From Treponema sp. (GTDB lineage Bacteria > Spirochaetota > Spirochaetia > Treponematales > Breznakiellaceae), in the NCBI GenBank assembly GCA_031258305.1, contig JAIRNA010000006.1:1-33041 (forward strand): a stretch of 33,041 nucleotides of DNA, in the 5' to 3' direction. Shown one piece after another: positions 1-8,961 of this stretch (the first letter of the stretch is position 1; the number at the start of each line of letters is the position of its first letter). The notes below the pieces were generated by a model. It ran no database searches, was not told the DNA's origin, and was given only the letters and a program-made list of their open reading frames with translations. Made by a program: the position numbers and the translations under genes.

Positions 1-291
1 CTTGCTTATTTCTTGGCTTTCACGATTGGCGGCGGAGTCAGCCCGGAGATGTTTGCCGCATCATATATGAGCGCTTGGTACGCCAAATTCTTCTTCGGTC
101 CATGGAACTTCATCTATACGTTGACGGGCGACCTCGGATACATCATCCCGGCGGCCATTGGCGCTGTCATCGGCGCTTTCATCAAGAAAGGCGGATATGA
201 GGAGCGTCCGTACCTGCGCGAGCACGCAGGCGACGAGAGCTTCGACTATACGGCTCTGAAAGCCAAGAAAGCGGCAGCCGTAGCGCGGTAA
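1..291 (+). CDS. C-terminal part of a polytopic membrane protein (truncated by window edge), possibly a permease
   Basis: Frame open from base 1 (LAYFLAFTIGGGVSPEMFAASYMSAWYAKFFFGPWNFIYTLTGDLGYIIPAAIGAVIGAFI...), hydrophobic segments then a charged tail; stop at 291. Confidence 0.55.
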   Translation, partial: LAYFLAFTIGGGVSPEMFAASYMSAWYAKFFFGPWNFIYTLTGDLGYIIPAAIGAVIGAFIKKGGYEERPYLREHAGDESFDYTALKAKKAAAVAR

Positions 292-497
292 AGAAGTCAA
301 GGGATAATCTCCCTTCTTGTCATTAGAAGTTGGTGGAAGAACCGGGCCGGACCTTAGTCTGATTTGACCGGTTCTTCCAAAAGTTTATTCCAAACCAACC
401 GGGTTTTGGAATAAACTCAAGGAAATGCTGATTAATTCCGTTCGTGGATGCGCGGGCGGATATGAATATTGCTCCGCAGAGCAAAAAGGAAAAGAAA

Positions 498-1448
498 ATG
501 GAGAAGAGTGAAGTTTTATACGAACTGTTCAAGGATTACGAAGGGGCCGACTGGCTTACGCATATCGAATCAGCTCCCTCGCCTGAAGCGCAAAAGAGAA
601 TGCCTGAGCTTATCGAGGAATTGAAGGATTATCCGATGGCGCCCGGCAATGAGCTATCATTTCTTGACGACAGTACGCCGGCAGGAGTTACCCGCGAGGA
701 CATTGACGCGCCTCACGGCCTGCACCTGTATCACTATGAGCCGCAGAATAAGAATCCCGCAGAGAGGGTAATCTTCTATGTCCACGGTGGCGGTTTTATG
801 CGCGGCAACAAATGGTACTGTCGCTTTAACGCGGTCAATCAGGTAAAAAACCTTGATCTTCCCGTCTACGCATGCGAATATCGTTACACCCCTGAGAATA
901 AATACCCCAAAGGCCTTGACGACGTAGAGTGGGGTTGGAACTATCTCGTGAATGATCTCGGCATTGACCCGAAAAAGATCATCACCATAGGAGATTCGGC
1001 CGGCGGGACTTACGAGATGGCTCTTATGGCGAGGCTCAAAAGACAGGGACGGGAACTGCCCGGAGGGTGCGTCTGCATTTCGACATTTCTCGATTTTTCG
1101 GCCGAGAGTCCGTCCTATACCCTCAATAACGGCATAGACCCATTGTTCTCGATAGACTTTCATGAGACTGCCAAGCTCTATCTCGAAGACCTCTCTCTGT
1201 TACATGACCCTGAAGTTTCTCCGAAATATGCGGATTTCACAGGATTCCCCGAAACGATATTCTTTGCGGATGACACGGAGGTCTTCGTTTCGGACGCGCT
1301 TATCGGGGCGGATAAGTTGCATAAACTCGGTATCCGTACCAAGGCGTATATAACGCATGGACTCACGCATGTATATGCATGCGAGATGCCCGAACTGCCC
1401 GAGTCACAGACTGCTTACAAACGTATAAGAGAGTTTTTCGGACTATAA
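498..1448 (+). CDS. Alpha/beta hydrolase, hormone-sensitive-lipase-like esterase
   Basis: HGGGF oxyanion motif and GDSAGG nucleophile elbow; ORF open from 444, but ATG at 498 follows a purine-rich AAAAAGGAAAAG RBS-like stretch. Confidence 0.8.
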   Translation: MEKSEVLYELFKDYEGADWLTHIESAPSPEAQKRMPELIEELKDYPMAPGNELSFLDDSTPAGVTREDIDAPHGLHLYHYEPQNKNPAERVIFYVHGGGFMRGNKWYCRFNAVNQVKNLDLPVYACEYRYTPENKYPKGLDDVEWGWNYLVNDLGIDPKKIITIGDSAGGTYEMALMARLKRQGRELPGGCVCISTFLDFSAESPSYTLNNGIDPLFSIDFHETAKLYLEDLSLLHDPEVSPKYADFTGFPETIFFADDTEVFVSDALIGADKLHKLGIRTKAYITHGLTHVYACEMPELPESQTAYKRIREFFGL

Positions 1449-1699
1449 AAAATAGAGCAATTTAACTGATGTGCAAAAACAATATGAATAATTCAAGGTG
1501 GCCGGTGGAGTGAAGGATGTCGTCCTGGTGTTGAGGTGGGGTAAAACAAATCGACATAAAATGAGAATTGTTTCTTTCCCTGCGTAGCACCTGTAAGCCG
1601 GCTACTATTTTTACTACCGATATTCCATACTCCCTACCCCCCCCAAAAAAAAAGCGTTCGGCAGGATTGTCGTGATTCTTATGTGTCCCATGGTATATG

Positions 1700-1723
1700 A
1701 CGGCTATCATATATGATAGCCGT
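1700..1723. repeat. 24-bp perfect palindrome ACGGCTATCATATATGATAGCCGT
   Basis: Reverse complement is identical over 24 bp; intergenic. Confidence 0.9.
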
Positions 1724-1756
1724 AAACCCCCATGCTTCAAGGCAGGGGCTTTACGG
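1720..1756 (-). mobile_element. Hairpin resembling an IS200/IS605-type right-end structure (solo remnant)
   Basis: Minus strand CCGTAAAGCCCCTGCCTTGAAGCATGGGGGTTTACGG: stem CCCCTGC/GCA(T)GGGG with one extrahelical T, outer CCGTAAA/TTTACGG arms; no tnpA/tnpB ORF nearby. Confidence 0.4.
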
Positions 1757-1800
1757 CGCTTTTAGGTAAACAAATTTTTTTAATTTTTTTAAAAAAGAGC

Positions 1801-1829
1801 TTGACAAAGGCAAAAGGGCGATATACAAT
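1801..1829 (+). promoter_or_regulatory. Sigma70-type promoter for the arabinose kinase/araA/araD genes
   Basis: TTGACA (1801-1806), 17-bp spacer, TACAAT (1824-1829). Confidence 0.75.
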
Positions 1830-1837
1830 AGATTCAT

Positions 1838-1853
1838 GCGTGGACGTTCACGC
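1838..1853. promoter_or_regulatory. Operator-like imperfect palindrome, copy 1 (GCGTGGACGTTCACGC)
   Basis: 14/16 self-complementary; same core recurs at 1927-1942; lies just downstream of the -10. Confidence 0.6.
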
Positions 1854-1926
1854 TTATTTGTAATGGCGCGGCTGGTCCGAGGAAAAATCGTTCCTCCTTT
1901 CTTCTGATTTTCCAAGCCGAAATTGT

Positions 1927-1942
1927 GCGTGAACGTTTATGC
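1927..1942. promoter_or_regulatory. Operator-like motif, copy 2 (GCGTGAACGTTTATGC)
   Basis: Shares GCGTGRACGTTYAYGC with copy 1, 89 bp apart, just upstream of the RBS. Confidence 0.55.
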
Positions 1943-1965
1943 AAATATTTTAAGGAAGGTCTATT

Positions 1966-3522
1966 ATGGGAAAAACTTTTCTTGGGATAGAGCTTGGATC
2001 GACTCGTATCAAAGCTACGTTGATTGATGAAAAATATAAACCCGTAGCGTCAGGCATTTACGGGTGGGAGAATCGATTCGAAGATGAGGTCTGGACTTAT
2101 CGGCTTAACGATGTATGGACAGGACTGAAAGCCTGCCTGCGGGACCTACAGCAAGACGCGGAGAGTCGCGGTGTATCTTGCAACGAGGTAAGCGCGGCCG
2201 GTGTTTCGGCAATGATGCACGGGTACCTGGCGTTTGACAAGAATGGTAACTTGCTCGTCCCGTTCCGTACATGGCGCAACACATCTTGCGAGAAAGCCGC
2301 GAAAGCGCTTACGGAAACCTTTGATTTCAATATTCCGCAACGGTGGAGTATCGCTCACCTCTATCAAGCGATTCTAAACGGAGAAGCCCACGTCAAGGAA
2401 GCCGCCTTTCTTACTACTCTTGCGGGATACGTTCATTGGAAATTGACCGGTCAAAAAGTTATCGGCATTGGGGATGCTTCCGGTATGTTTCCCATTGACG
2501 ATAAGACAAACGACTACGATTCCGAAATGATGGAACGATTTAACACACTGGTAAAGGGGGAAAATTTAGGGTGGAAACTACGCGACGTTTTACCAAAAGT
2601 CCTGCTCGCGGGAGAGAATGCCGGACCCCTGATCGACGAATGTCCGCTGGATGTCGCAGGCGTTTTGAGAGCGGGACTTCCCTTTTGTCCACCTGAAGGA
2701 GACGCGGGGACCGGCATGATCGCGACAAACAGCATTATGGAACGAACAGGCAATATTTCAGCGGGAACTTCGGTCTTCGCTATGATAACCCTTGAGAAAC
2801 CTCTTTCAAGAGTGTATCGGGAAATAGATATAGTGACGACGCCTGAGGGGAAGCCTGTCGCAATGGTTCATTGCAATAATTGTTCCTCTGATATTGACGC
2901 TTGGTTCAAGCTGTTCAGAGAGACATCAGCATTGCTTGGCGTCCAGTATGACAAGCCTGTGCTCTATGATATACTCTACAACGAAGCTTTAAAAGGCGAT
3001 CCGGATTGCGGGAGTCTTACCTCCATCAATTATCATTCCGGCGAGCCGATTACGGGCTTTGAGAAAGGGCGGCCGCTTTTTGTCCGTTCATCGGATAGTC
3101 GTTTCACGACGGCAAACTTCGTTCGTTCGTTGTTGTTTTCTGCGATGGCGACTCTGAAGTTCGGCATGGACATACTGATTGGAGAGAAGGTACGCGTTGA
3201 CGTTCTCACAGGTCATGGAGGCTTGTTCAAGACGAAGAATGTGGGGCAGCGTCTTATGGCCGGGGCGTTGAATACATCGATTGCGATTATGGAAGGAGCG
3301 GGGGAAGGCGGATCCTGGGGGTGTGCATTGTTGGCTGCTTTCATGGCGCAGAAACAGACGGATGAAACTCTATCCGCCTTTCTTGAGGACAAGGTTTTTG
3401 TGGACATAGAAGGCGCCGTCGTGGATCCCGACCCGAAAGACGTTCAAGGCTTCGTGGAGTTTATGTCGCGTTATATTGCCTGTTTGGAGATTGAACGCAC
3501 CGTAGTGAAGGTATTAGAGTAG
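1966..3522 (+). CDS. FGGY-family carbohydrate kinase, probable L-ribulokinase role
   Basis: N-terminal [15 protein letters not shown] phosphate-binding motif; FGGY-like length and composition; immediately upstream of araA and araD. Confidence 0.75.
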   Translation: MGKTFLGIELGSTRIKATLIDEKYKPVASGIYGWENRFEDEVWTYRLNDVWTGLKACLRDLQQDAESRGVSCNEVSAAGVSAMMHGYLAFDKNGNLLVPFRTWRNTSCEKAAKALTETFDFNIPQRWSIAHLYQAILNGEAHVKEAAFLTTLAGYVHWKLTGQKVIGIGDASGMFPIDDKTNDYDSEMMERFNTLVKGENLGWKLRDVLPKVLLAGENAGPLIDECPLDVAGVLRAGLPFCPPEGDAGTGMIATNSIMERTGNISAGTSVFAMITLEKPLSRVYREIDIVTTPEGKPVAMVHCNNCSSDIDAWFKLFRETSALLGVQYDKPVLYDILYNEALKGDPDCGSLTSINYHSGEPITGFEKGRPLFVRSSDSRFTTANFVRSLLFSAMATLKFGMDILIGEKVRVDVLTGHGGLFKTKNVGQRLMAGALNTSIAIMEGAGEGGSWGCALLAAFMAQKQTDETLSAFLEDKVFVDIEGAVVDPDPKDVQGFVEFMSRYIACLEIERTVVKVLE

Positions 3523-3601
3523 GGGAGGGTTGCGATTTTTGTCGGCAATGAAGCTGTCAATGCAAAACTAACTCTCCACAAAACATAAACAAGGAGAAAA
3601 T

Positions 3602-5092
3602 ATGATTAACCTAGAGAAGTATGAATTTTGGTTTCTCACCGGCAGTCAAGATCTGTACGGCGAGGAGACGTTACGGCAAGCCTCTGAAAACGCAAGGAAG
3701 ATAGTCGCCGCATTGAATCAGGGCGCTCCGTGTCCAGTGGTTTTTAATCCCATTCTCACTAATGCGGACGATATAGAAAGAATCCTCCGCAAAGCCGAGT
3801 CGAATACGGCATGCGCCGGGCTTATCGCGTGGATGCACACTTTTTCACCGGCGAAGATGTGGGTGCGGGGCTTGCGCTCTCTCACTAAGCCGCTTTTGCA
3901 GTTGAACACCCAGTTCAATGCGGCCATCCCTTATGCGACGATGGACATGGACTTCATGAACTTGAATCAATCCGCACATGGGGACCGGGAATTTGGGCAT
4001 ATCACAGCGCGGATGGACATTCCGCGCAAAGTTATCGCTGGTCATTGGTGCGACAGCCTGTTTCAGGAGCGAGTCTTTGCCTGGATGCGTGTCGCGTGCG
4101 CTGTTGCGGATGCAAGACAACTCACTGTTGTCCGATTCGGCGATAATATGCGGGACGTTGCGGTGACGGATGGTGATAAGGTTGCGGCCCTTGAAAAATT
4201 CGGATGGTCGGTACCCTACTACGGCATTGGGGACCTCGTTCACTATATGAACGAAGTTGACGATGGGCAAATCGACCGCCTGATGCGAGAATACGCGGAT
4301 GCATACCTCATTTGTTGGGGGGATGATAAAGAACGGACGCTCGCTCATATCCACGAACAGGCAAAGATAGAGCTTGGACTTCGCTTATTTCTATCTGATA
4401 AGAAGGCAAATGCCTTCACAACAAACTTCCAAGATTTGCATGGTATGAAACAACTTCCCGGGCTTGCTGTGCAGAGGCTTTTGGTGGATGGTTTCGGATT
4501 TGCGGGTGAAGGGGACTGGAAGACTGCGGCAATGGTACGCGCCTTCAAGACCATGGGGCATGGGTTGCCGGGCGGCGCTTCGTTCATGGAAGACTATACG
4601 TACAATCTTGAACCGGATAATATGATGATTCTAGGCGCTCATATGCTTGAAGTTTGCCCGTCCATCGCAACGAAAAAACCTTCGCTCGAAGTTCATCCAC
4701 TGAGTATAGGCGGTAAGGAATCTCCTGCGCGGCTCGTGTTTGACGGCAAACCGGGCGCGTCTCTCTGTGCCGCAATGGTTGATATGGGCAACCGCTTCAG
4801 ACTCGTATGCAACGAGACCGAGTCTGTTTCCGCGCCGAGTCGCTTCGGCGCCTTGCCGACAGCCCGCGTGTTGTGGAAGCCTCTCCCCGATATGCTCACG
4901 GCGTGCGAAGCGTGGATTCTGGCGGGTGGCGGGCATCACACCGCTTATTCGAGTGCGATAACGTCCGATTATATCCGTGATTTCGCTGAAATGTGCGGGA
5001 TTGAGTGCCTGGTCATTGGAAACGGCGTAACAATATCCACATTTCGTAACGAATTGCGCTGGAACGAAGCCTATTGGGGAGGCAGGAAGTAA
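3602..5092 (+). CDS. araA: L-arabinose isomerase
   Basis: EFWFLTGSQDLYGEETLRQ N-terminus, HTFSPAKMWVRGL, 496 aa; RBS AAGGAG upstream. Confidence 0.96.
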   Translation: MINLEKYEFWFLTGSQDLYGEETLRQASENARKIVAALNQGAPCPVVFNPILTNADDIERILRKAESNTACAGLIAWMHTFSPAKMWVRGLRSLTKPLLQLNTQFNAAIPYATMDMDFMNLNQSAHGDREFGHITARMDIPRKVIAGHWCDSLFQERVFAWMRVACAVADARQLTVVRFGDNMRDVAVTDGDKVAALEKFGWSVPYYGIGDLVHYMNEVDDGQIDRLMREYADAYLICWGDDKERTLAHIHEQAKIELGLRLFLSDKKANAFTTNFQDLHGMKQLPGLAVQRLLVDGFGFAGEGDWKTAAMVRAFKTMGHGLPGGASFMEDYTYNLEPDNMMILGAHMLEVCPSIATKKPSLEVHPLSIGGKESPARLVFDGKPGASLCAAMVDMGNRFRLVCNETESVSAPSRFGALPTARVLWKPLPDMLTACEAWILAGGGHHTAYSSAITSDYIRDFAEMCGIECLVIGNGVTISTFRNELRWNEAYWGGRK

Positions 5093-5097
5093 GCGAT

Positions 5098-5796
5098 ATG
5101 GACAATTACAAGACCCTGAAAGAGGAAGCCTACGCCGCGAATATGGAGATTCCGGCGCGGGGGCTTGCGATTTACACGTGGGGCAACGCGTCTGCTTTTG
5201 ACTGGAGCATGGGTGCGTTCGCCATAAAGCCTTCAGGTGTGCCGTATGGGGAACTTAAGCCTCAAGATATGGTTGTCGTTGACCTTGACGGTACGGTTGT
5301 TGAGGGACGGCTCAGACCGTCTTCGGATGCGCCGACTCACCGTGCGCTTTACCGCGCCTTTGATCGCTTAGGGGGCGTTACGCATACCCACTCGTCATAC
5401 GCGACCGCGTGGGCGCAGGCTGGAAAGAGTATTCCGATCTTCGGTACCACGCATGCTGACCATACCTCGCAAGCGATTCCGTGCGTCCCTTTTGTAACCG
5501 AAGAGGCGGTCGTCCGTGACTACGAAACCGAAACTGGCATTCTCATTGTAAACACGTTCCGTTCAATGGAAATCAACCCTTTAGAGACGCCGATGACGCT
5601 TGTTGCGGGACACGGTGTCTTCACATGGGGTGAAAGCGCGGCAAAGTCGGTTTATCATGCGACTGTAATAGAAGAAGTGGCGAAAATAGCGTTTCTCACA
5701 CTCGCCATCAATCCGCAAGCCCGATCCTTACCCGACTACATCGTAACAAAGCACTATGAGCGTAAACATGGAAGAAATGCCTATTATGGGCAGTAG
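5098..5796 (+). CDS. araD: L-ribulose-5-phosphate 4-epimerase
   Basis: Class II aldolase/epimerase family: GNASAFD, IKPSGVPY, THTHSSYATAWAQ, TTHADH; start MDNYKTLKEE just after araA stop. Confidence 0.93.
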   Translation: MDNYKTLKEEAYAANMEIPARGLAIYTWGNASAFDWSMGAFAIKPSGVPYGELKPQDMVVVDLDGTVVEGRLRPSSDAPTHRALYRAFDRLGGVTHTHSSYATAWAQAGKSIPIFGTTHADHTSQAIPCVPFVTEEAVVRDYETETGILIVNTFRSMEINPLETPMTLVAGHGVFTWGESAAKSVYHATVIEEVAKIAFLTLAINPQARSLPDYIVTKHYERKHGRNAYYGQ

Positions 5797-5824
5797 TGAA
5801 ACAACGATTTGTTGCCTCTTTTCA

Positions 5825-5878
5825 AATTCGTCTCTCAAGACATGCAACTATAGGGCGTATGGGGAGACGAATTCGCCC
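5825..5878 (+). promoter_or_regulatory. Possible structured RNA / H-type pseudoknot between araD and the aldolase gene
   Basis: AATTCGTCTC (5825-5834) pairs perfectly with GAGACGAATT (5864-5873); loop GGGCG (5853-5857) can pair with CGCCC (5874-5878). Confidence 0.35.
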
Positions 5879-5893
5879 CAAGCGGTTTAAAAA

Positions 5894-5938
5894 TGTCTAT
5901 TAAAAACTATAGACAATTTTCGACAAGACGTTTATAAT
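5894..5938 (+). promoter_or_regulatory. Promoter of the aldolase gene with overlapping inverted repeat
   Basis: TAGACA (5910-5915), 17 bp, TATAAT (5933-5938); TGTCTAT-N8-ATAGACA (5894-5915) overlaps the -35. Confidence 0.6.
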
Positions 5939-5969
5939 AGATAATCTTTCTTGAAATAAAGGAGTTTAT

Positions 5970-6968
5970 ATGACAAGTTATAAAGAATTAGGATTGGTGA
6001 ATACGAAAGAGCTGTTTGCCAAGGCAATGAAAGGCAAATACGCAGTTCCAGCGTATAATTTCAACAATATGGAACAGTTGCAGGCTATCATCCAAGCCTG
6101 CGTGGAGACTAAATCTCCGGTCATCTTACAGGTTTCCTCTGGCGCGCGCAAATACGCAAATCAGAACCTGCTTAAGAATATGGCTAAGGGTGCAGTGGAA
6201 TACGCGCATGAACTCGGCTACGACATCCCTATCGTCCTGCACCTCGACCACGGCGACACCTTGGAACTGTGCGAGGACTGCATCGAAAGCGGCTTCTCCA
6301 GTGTGATGATTGACGGATCCAGCAAATCGGACGAAGATAACATCGAGCTTACCAAAAAGGTTGTAGAATACGCCCATTCCCGTAAAGACTACGTGACCGT
6401 CGAGGGCGAACTCGGAGTGCTCGCGGGTGTGGAAGATGATGTAGTTGCAGAACATAGCCACTACACCCGACCGGAGCAAGTGGAGAACTTCGTCAGCAAA
6501 ACCGGCGTGGATTCTCTGGCGATTTCCATCGGCACGAGCCACGGACGCGCCAAATTCAAGCCGGAGCAATGCTCCCGCACCCCGGACGGCGTTCTCATTC
6601 CGCCTCCTCTGCGTTTCGATATTCTGGAAGAAATCGAGAAAAGACTACCCGGTTTCCCCATTGTACTGCATGGTTCGTCTTCAGTTCCGATTGAATACGT
6701 CAAAATGATTGAGAAATATGGCGGCAAACTGGCGGATTCCGTGGGCATTCCCGAAGAACAGCTCCGCAAAGCCGCAAAGAGCGCGGTGTGCAAAATCAAT
6801 ATCGACAGCGACGGCCGCCTCGCGATGACCGCACTCCTCCGTAAAGTTTTTGCCGAGAAACCAGAAGAATTTGACCCCCGCAAGTACCTTGGACCCGCCC
6901 GTGATGAGTTAAAAAAGATGTACGTGCATAAGAACGTCAACGTGCTTGGTTCTGCAGGACAGGCGTAA
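5970..6968 (+). CDS. fba: Class II fructose-1,6-bisphosphate aldolase
   Basis: YAVPAYNFNNMEQLQAII, HLDHGD, EGELG, LHGSSSVP motifs; 332 aa. Confidence 0.93.
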   Translation: MTSYKELGLVNTKELFAKAMKGKYAVPAYNFNNMEQLQAIIQACVETKSPVILQVSSGARKYANQNLLKNMAKGAVEYAHELGYDIPIVLHLDHGDTLELCEDCIESGFSSVMIDGSSKSDEDNIELTKKVVEYAHSRKDYVTVEGELGVLAGVEDDVVAEHSHYTRPEQVENFVSKTGVDSLAISIGTSHGRAKFKPEQCSRTPDGVLIPPPLRFDILEEIEKRLPGFPIVLHGSSSVPIEYVKMIEKYGGKLADSVGIPEEQLRKAAKSAVCKINIDSDGRLAMTALLRKVFAEKPEEFDPRKYLGPARDELKKMYVHKNVNVLGSAGQA

Positions 6969-6989
6969 GGTACAAAAAATGGTCTAACG

Positions 6990-7152
6990 ATTCATCTTCC
7001 CATTGTGCAGCCATCTGGTACGCGAAGGAGTGTACTGTCCGCCGTACGCTTTTACTGAGAAACGCTATGTATAAATATTTTGTAAAAATTAAACATCACC
7101 CTATGTTGCCCTGGCGCTATTTCGACGTACGGCGGCAAAAAATTGTTCTCCG
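6990..7152 (+). repeat. Left copy of 163-bp direct repeat flanking the R-M island
   Basis: Matches 10403-10565 at constant offset 3413 with two mismatches seen (ACTGAG/ACCGAG; GTTC/GTTA). Confidence 0.95.
7067..7152 (+). pseudogene. Truncated duplicate of the GH13 gene 5' end
   Basis: ATGTATAAATATTTTGTAAAAATTAAACATCACCC... matches the start of the intact gene at 10480, then diverges after 7152. Confidence 0.9.
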
Positions 7153-7291
7153 AAACTTTTTTGCCACCCGCACAACCTTGATATAGCCGAAAGAGTAGAA
7201 GGACGCAATAGAAAACCTGAAAATTCGGCACGCCGCCATCCTTGGCGGTGCAAAAGGGAAAAACTCACTGAAAATTCATAGCCTTACCCAC

Positions 7292-7320
7292 TTGACTGGC
7301 AGGATTGTCTTTGATACAAT
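7292..7320 (+). promoter_or_regulatory. Promoter of the M-M-R operon
   Basis: TTGACT (7292-7297), 17 bp, TACAAT (7315-7320). Confidence 0.7.
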
Positions 7321-7336
7321 CATAAAAGGGTGATTT

Positions 7337-8188
7337 ATGAGCGATATGGACTATATTGACACAGTTTTTTACTCAGATTCTCGCAAAATGGAGGAACTGC
7401 CGGATAATTCCGTTCATCTCGTTGTTACAAGCCCACCGTATTTTAACATCAAAGACTACTCGCTTGACGGCTATCAGCAACAAAAAAAAGGTAAGCGAAA
7501 AAAAGAACAAATAGGAGACATCGCGGACTATGAGCAATATATCAATGAATTGCTTTTAGTCTGGAAAGAATGTGAGCGTGTCTTAAAACCCAATGGCAAA
7601 ATCGCCATAAACACTCCGCTTATGCCTATGTTAAAACGGGAAATGACAACACATTATAATAGACATATTTTTAATATCGACAGCGACATTAGACATTCGA
7701 TAGTTTATAATACTAACCTTTATTTGCTTGATGTGTATATTTGGAATCGCACTAATCCAAGTAAAAAATTGATGTTTGGAAGTTATCCATACCCAAGAAA
7801 TTTTTACGCGCAAAATACGACAGAATTTATTAGCGTGTATGTTAAGGATGGGCAACCTGAAAATAACTTGCCAGAAGACATAAAAGAAGAAAGCAAACTT
7901 ACTCAAGACGAATGGGTTAATTTCACAAAACAAATTTGGAATATCCCGATACCTGGAAAAGGCGATATAGCGTTTGGAAAACATTCGGCAATAATGCCGG
8001 AAGAAATAGTCCGCCGTTGCATCCGTTTATTTACTTTTGTTGGTGATGTTGTTCTTGACCCATTTACAGGAAGTGGTACAACATTAAAAGTCGCAAAAGA
8101 ACAGGGTAGGCACTATGTCGGTTATGAAATATCAGAAACATATAAATCTGTAATTAAAGAAAAATTAAGTCAGGGATTATTTGGATGA
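7337..8188 (+). CDS. DNA methyltransferase, beta-type N6A/N4C family (motif IV SPPY, motif I DPFTGSG)
   Basis: VVTSPPYFNIKDYS near N-terminus and VVLDPFTGSGTTLKVAKEQGRHYVGYEIS near C-terminus. Confidence 0.92.
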   Translation: MSDMDYIDTVFYSDSRKMEELPDNSVHLVVTSPPYFNIKDYSLDGYQQQKKGKRKKEQIGDIADYEQYINELLLVWKECERVLKPNGKIAINTPLMPMLKREMTTHYNRHIFNIDSDIRHSIVYNTNLYLLDVYIWNRTNPSKKLMFGSYPYPRNFYAQNTTEFISVYVKDGQPENNLPEDIKEESKLTQDEWVNFTKQIWNIPIPGKGDIAFGKHSAIMPEEIVRRCIRLFTFVGDVVLDPFTGSGTTLKVAKEQGRHYVGYEISETYKSVIKEKLSQGLFG

Positions 8189-8961
8189 TATTGAAACTTA
8201 ATAGTATTTATACTATGGATTGTATAGATTTTCTCAATAAAATTGATGACGGCTTTGCAGATTTAGCCGTTTTGGACCCTCCGTATAATATGCGAAAATC
8301 AGATTGGGACACATTCAAATCGGACAAAGATTTTTTTGATTGGACTTTTTCATGGATTGATGTTCTTTTGCCTAAATTAAAAGATACAGGCAGTTTATAC
8401 ATTTTTAATACTCCGTATAATTGCGCTTTTATTTTGCAATATCTTGTATCAAAAAAAATGAAATTTCAAAATTGGATTACATGGGATAAACGAGACGGTC
8501 TCGGAGCATCAAAACGAAAATATAGCAACGGACAAGAAGCAATTCTCTTTTTTACAAAATCTAATCGCTATACATTTAATTATGAAGAAATACGTGTTCC
8601 CTACGAATCGGTAGAACGTATGCAAGCCGCCGAGAAAACAGGTATTCTTAAAAACGGCAAAAGATGGTATCCTAATCCAAATGGGAGGTTTTGTGGTGAA
8701 GTGTGGCATTTTACCAGCGAGCGCCATAAAACAAAAGTCAATGGAAAAGTACAAAAATTAGACCATATTACGCCAAAACCGCTTGATTTAGTCGAGCGTA
8801 TTATTAAAGCAAGTTCAAACGAAAAAGATATTGTGCTAGATTGTTTTGTCGGTGGCGGAACGACCGCAGTTTCTGCAAAAAAACTTTTGCGGAATTTTAT
8901 TTGCTCTGATTCAAAGGCAGAATTTGTTGAAGCGGCAAAACGGAAGGTTAAAGCATTATGA
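8185..8961 (+). CDS. Second DNA methyltransferase (motif IV DPPY)
   Basis: LAVLDPPYNMRKSDWD and IVLDCFVGGGTTAVSAKKLLRNFICSD; ATGA overlap with the upstream gene. Confidence 0.9.
   Translation: MILKLNSIYTMDCIDFLNKIDDGFADLAVLDPPYNMRKSDWDTFKSDKDFFDWTFSWIDVLLPKLKDTGSLYIFNTPYNCAFILQYLVSKKMKFQNWITWDKRDGLGASKRKYSNGQEAILFFTKSNRYTFNYEEIRVPYESVERMQAAEKTGILKNGKRWYPNPNGRFCGEVWHFTSERHKTKVNGKVQKLDHITPKPLDLVERIIKASSNEKDIVLDCFVGGGTTAVSAKKLLRNFICSDSKAEFVEAAKRKVKAL

Noticed and set aside
1637-1653. C8-A9 homopolymer run
   Set aside because: Not inside a supported ORF, so no contingency-locus argument; may be slippage-prone but without visible consequence.
1462-1740. 92-aa minus-strand ORF (MKHGGLRLSY...)
   Set aside because: Starts within the IS-end-like hairpin, no SD, no domain; probably non-coding element sequence.
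3845-4354. 169-aa minus-strand ORF
   Set aside because: Antisense to araA; no motif support.
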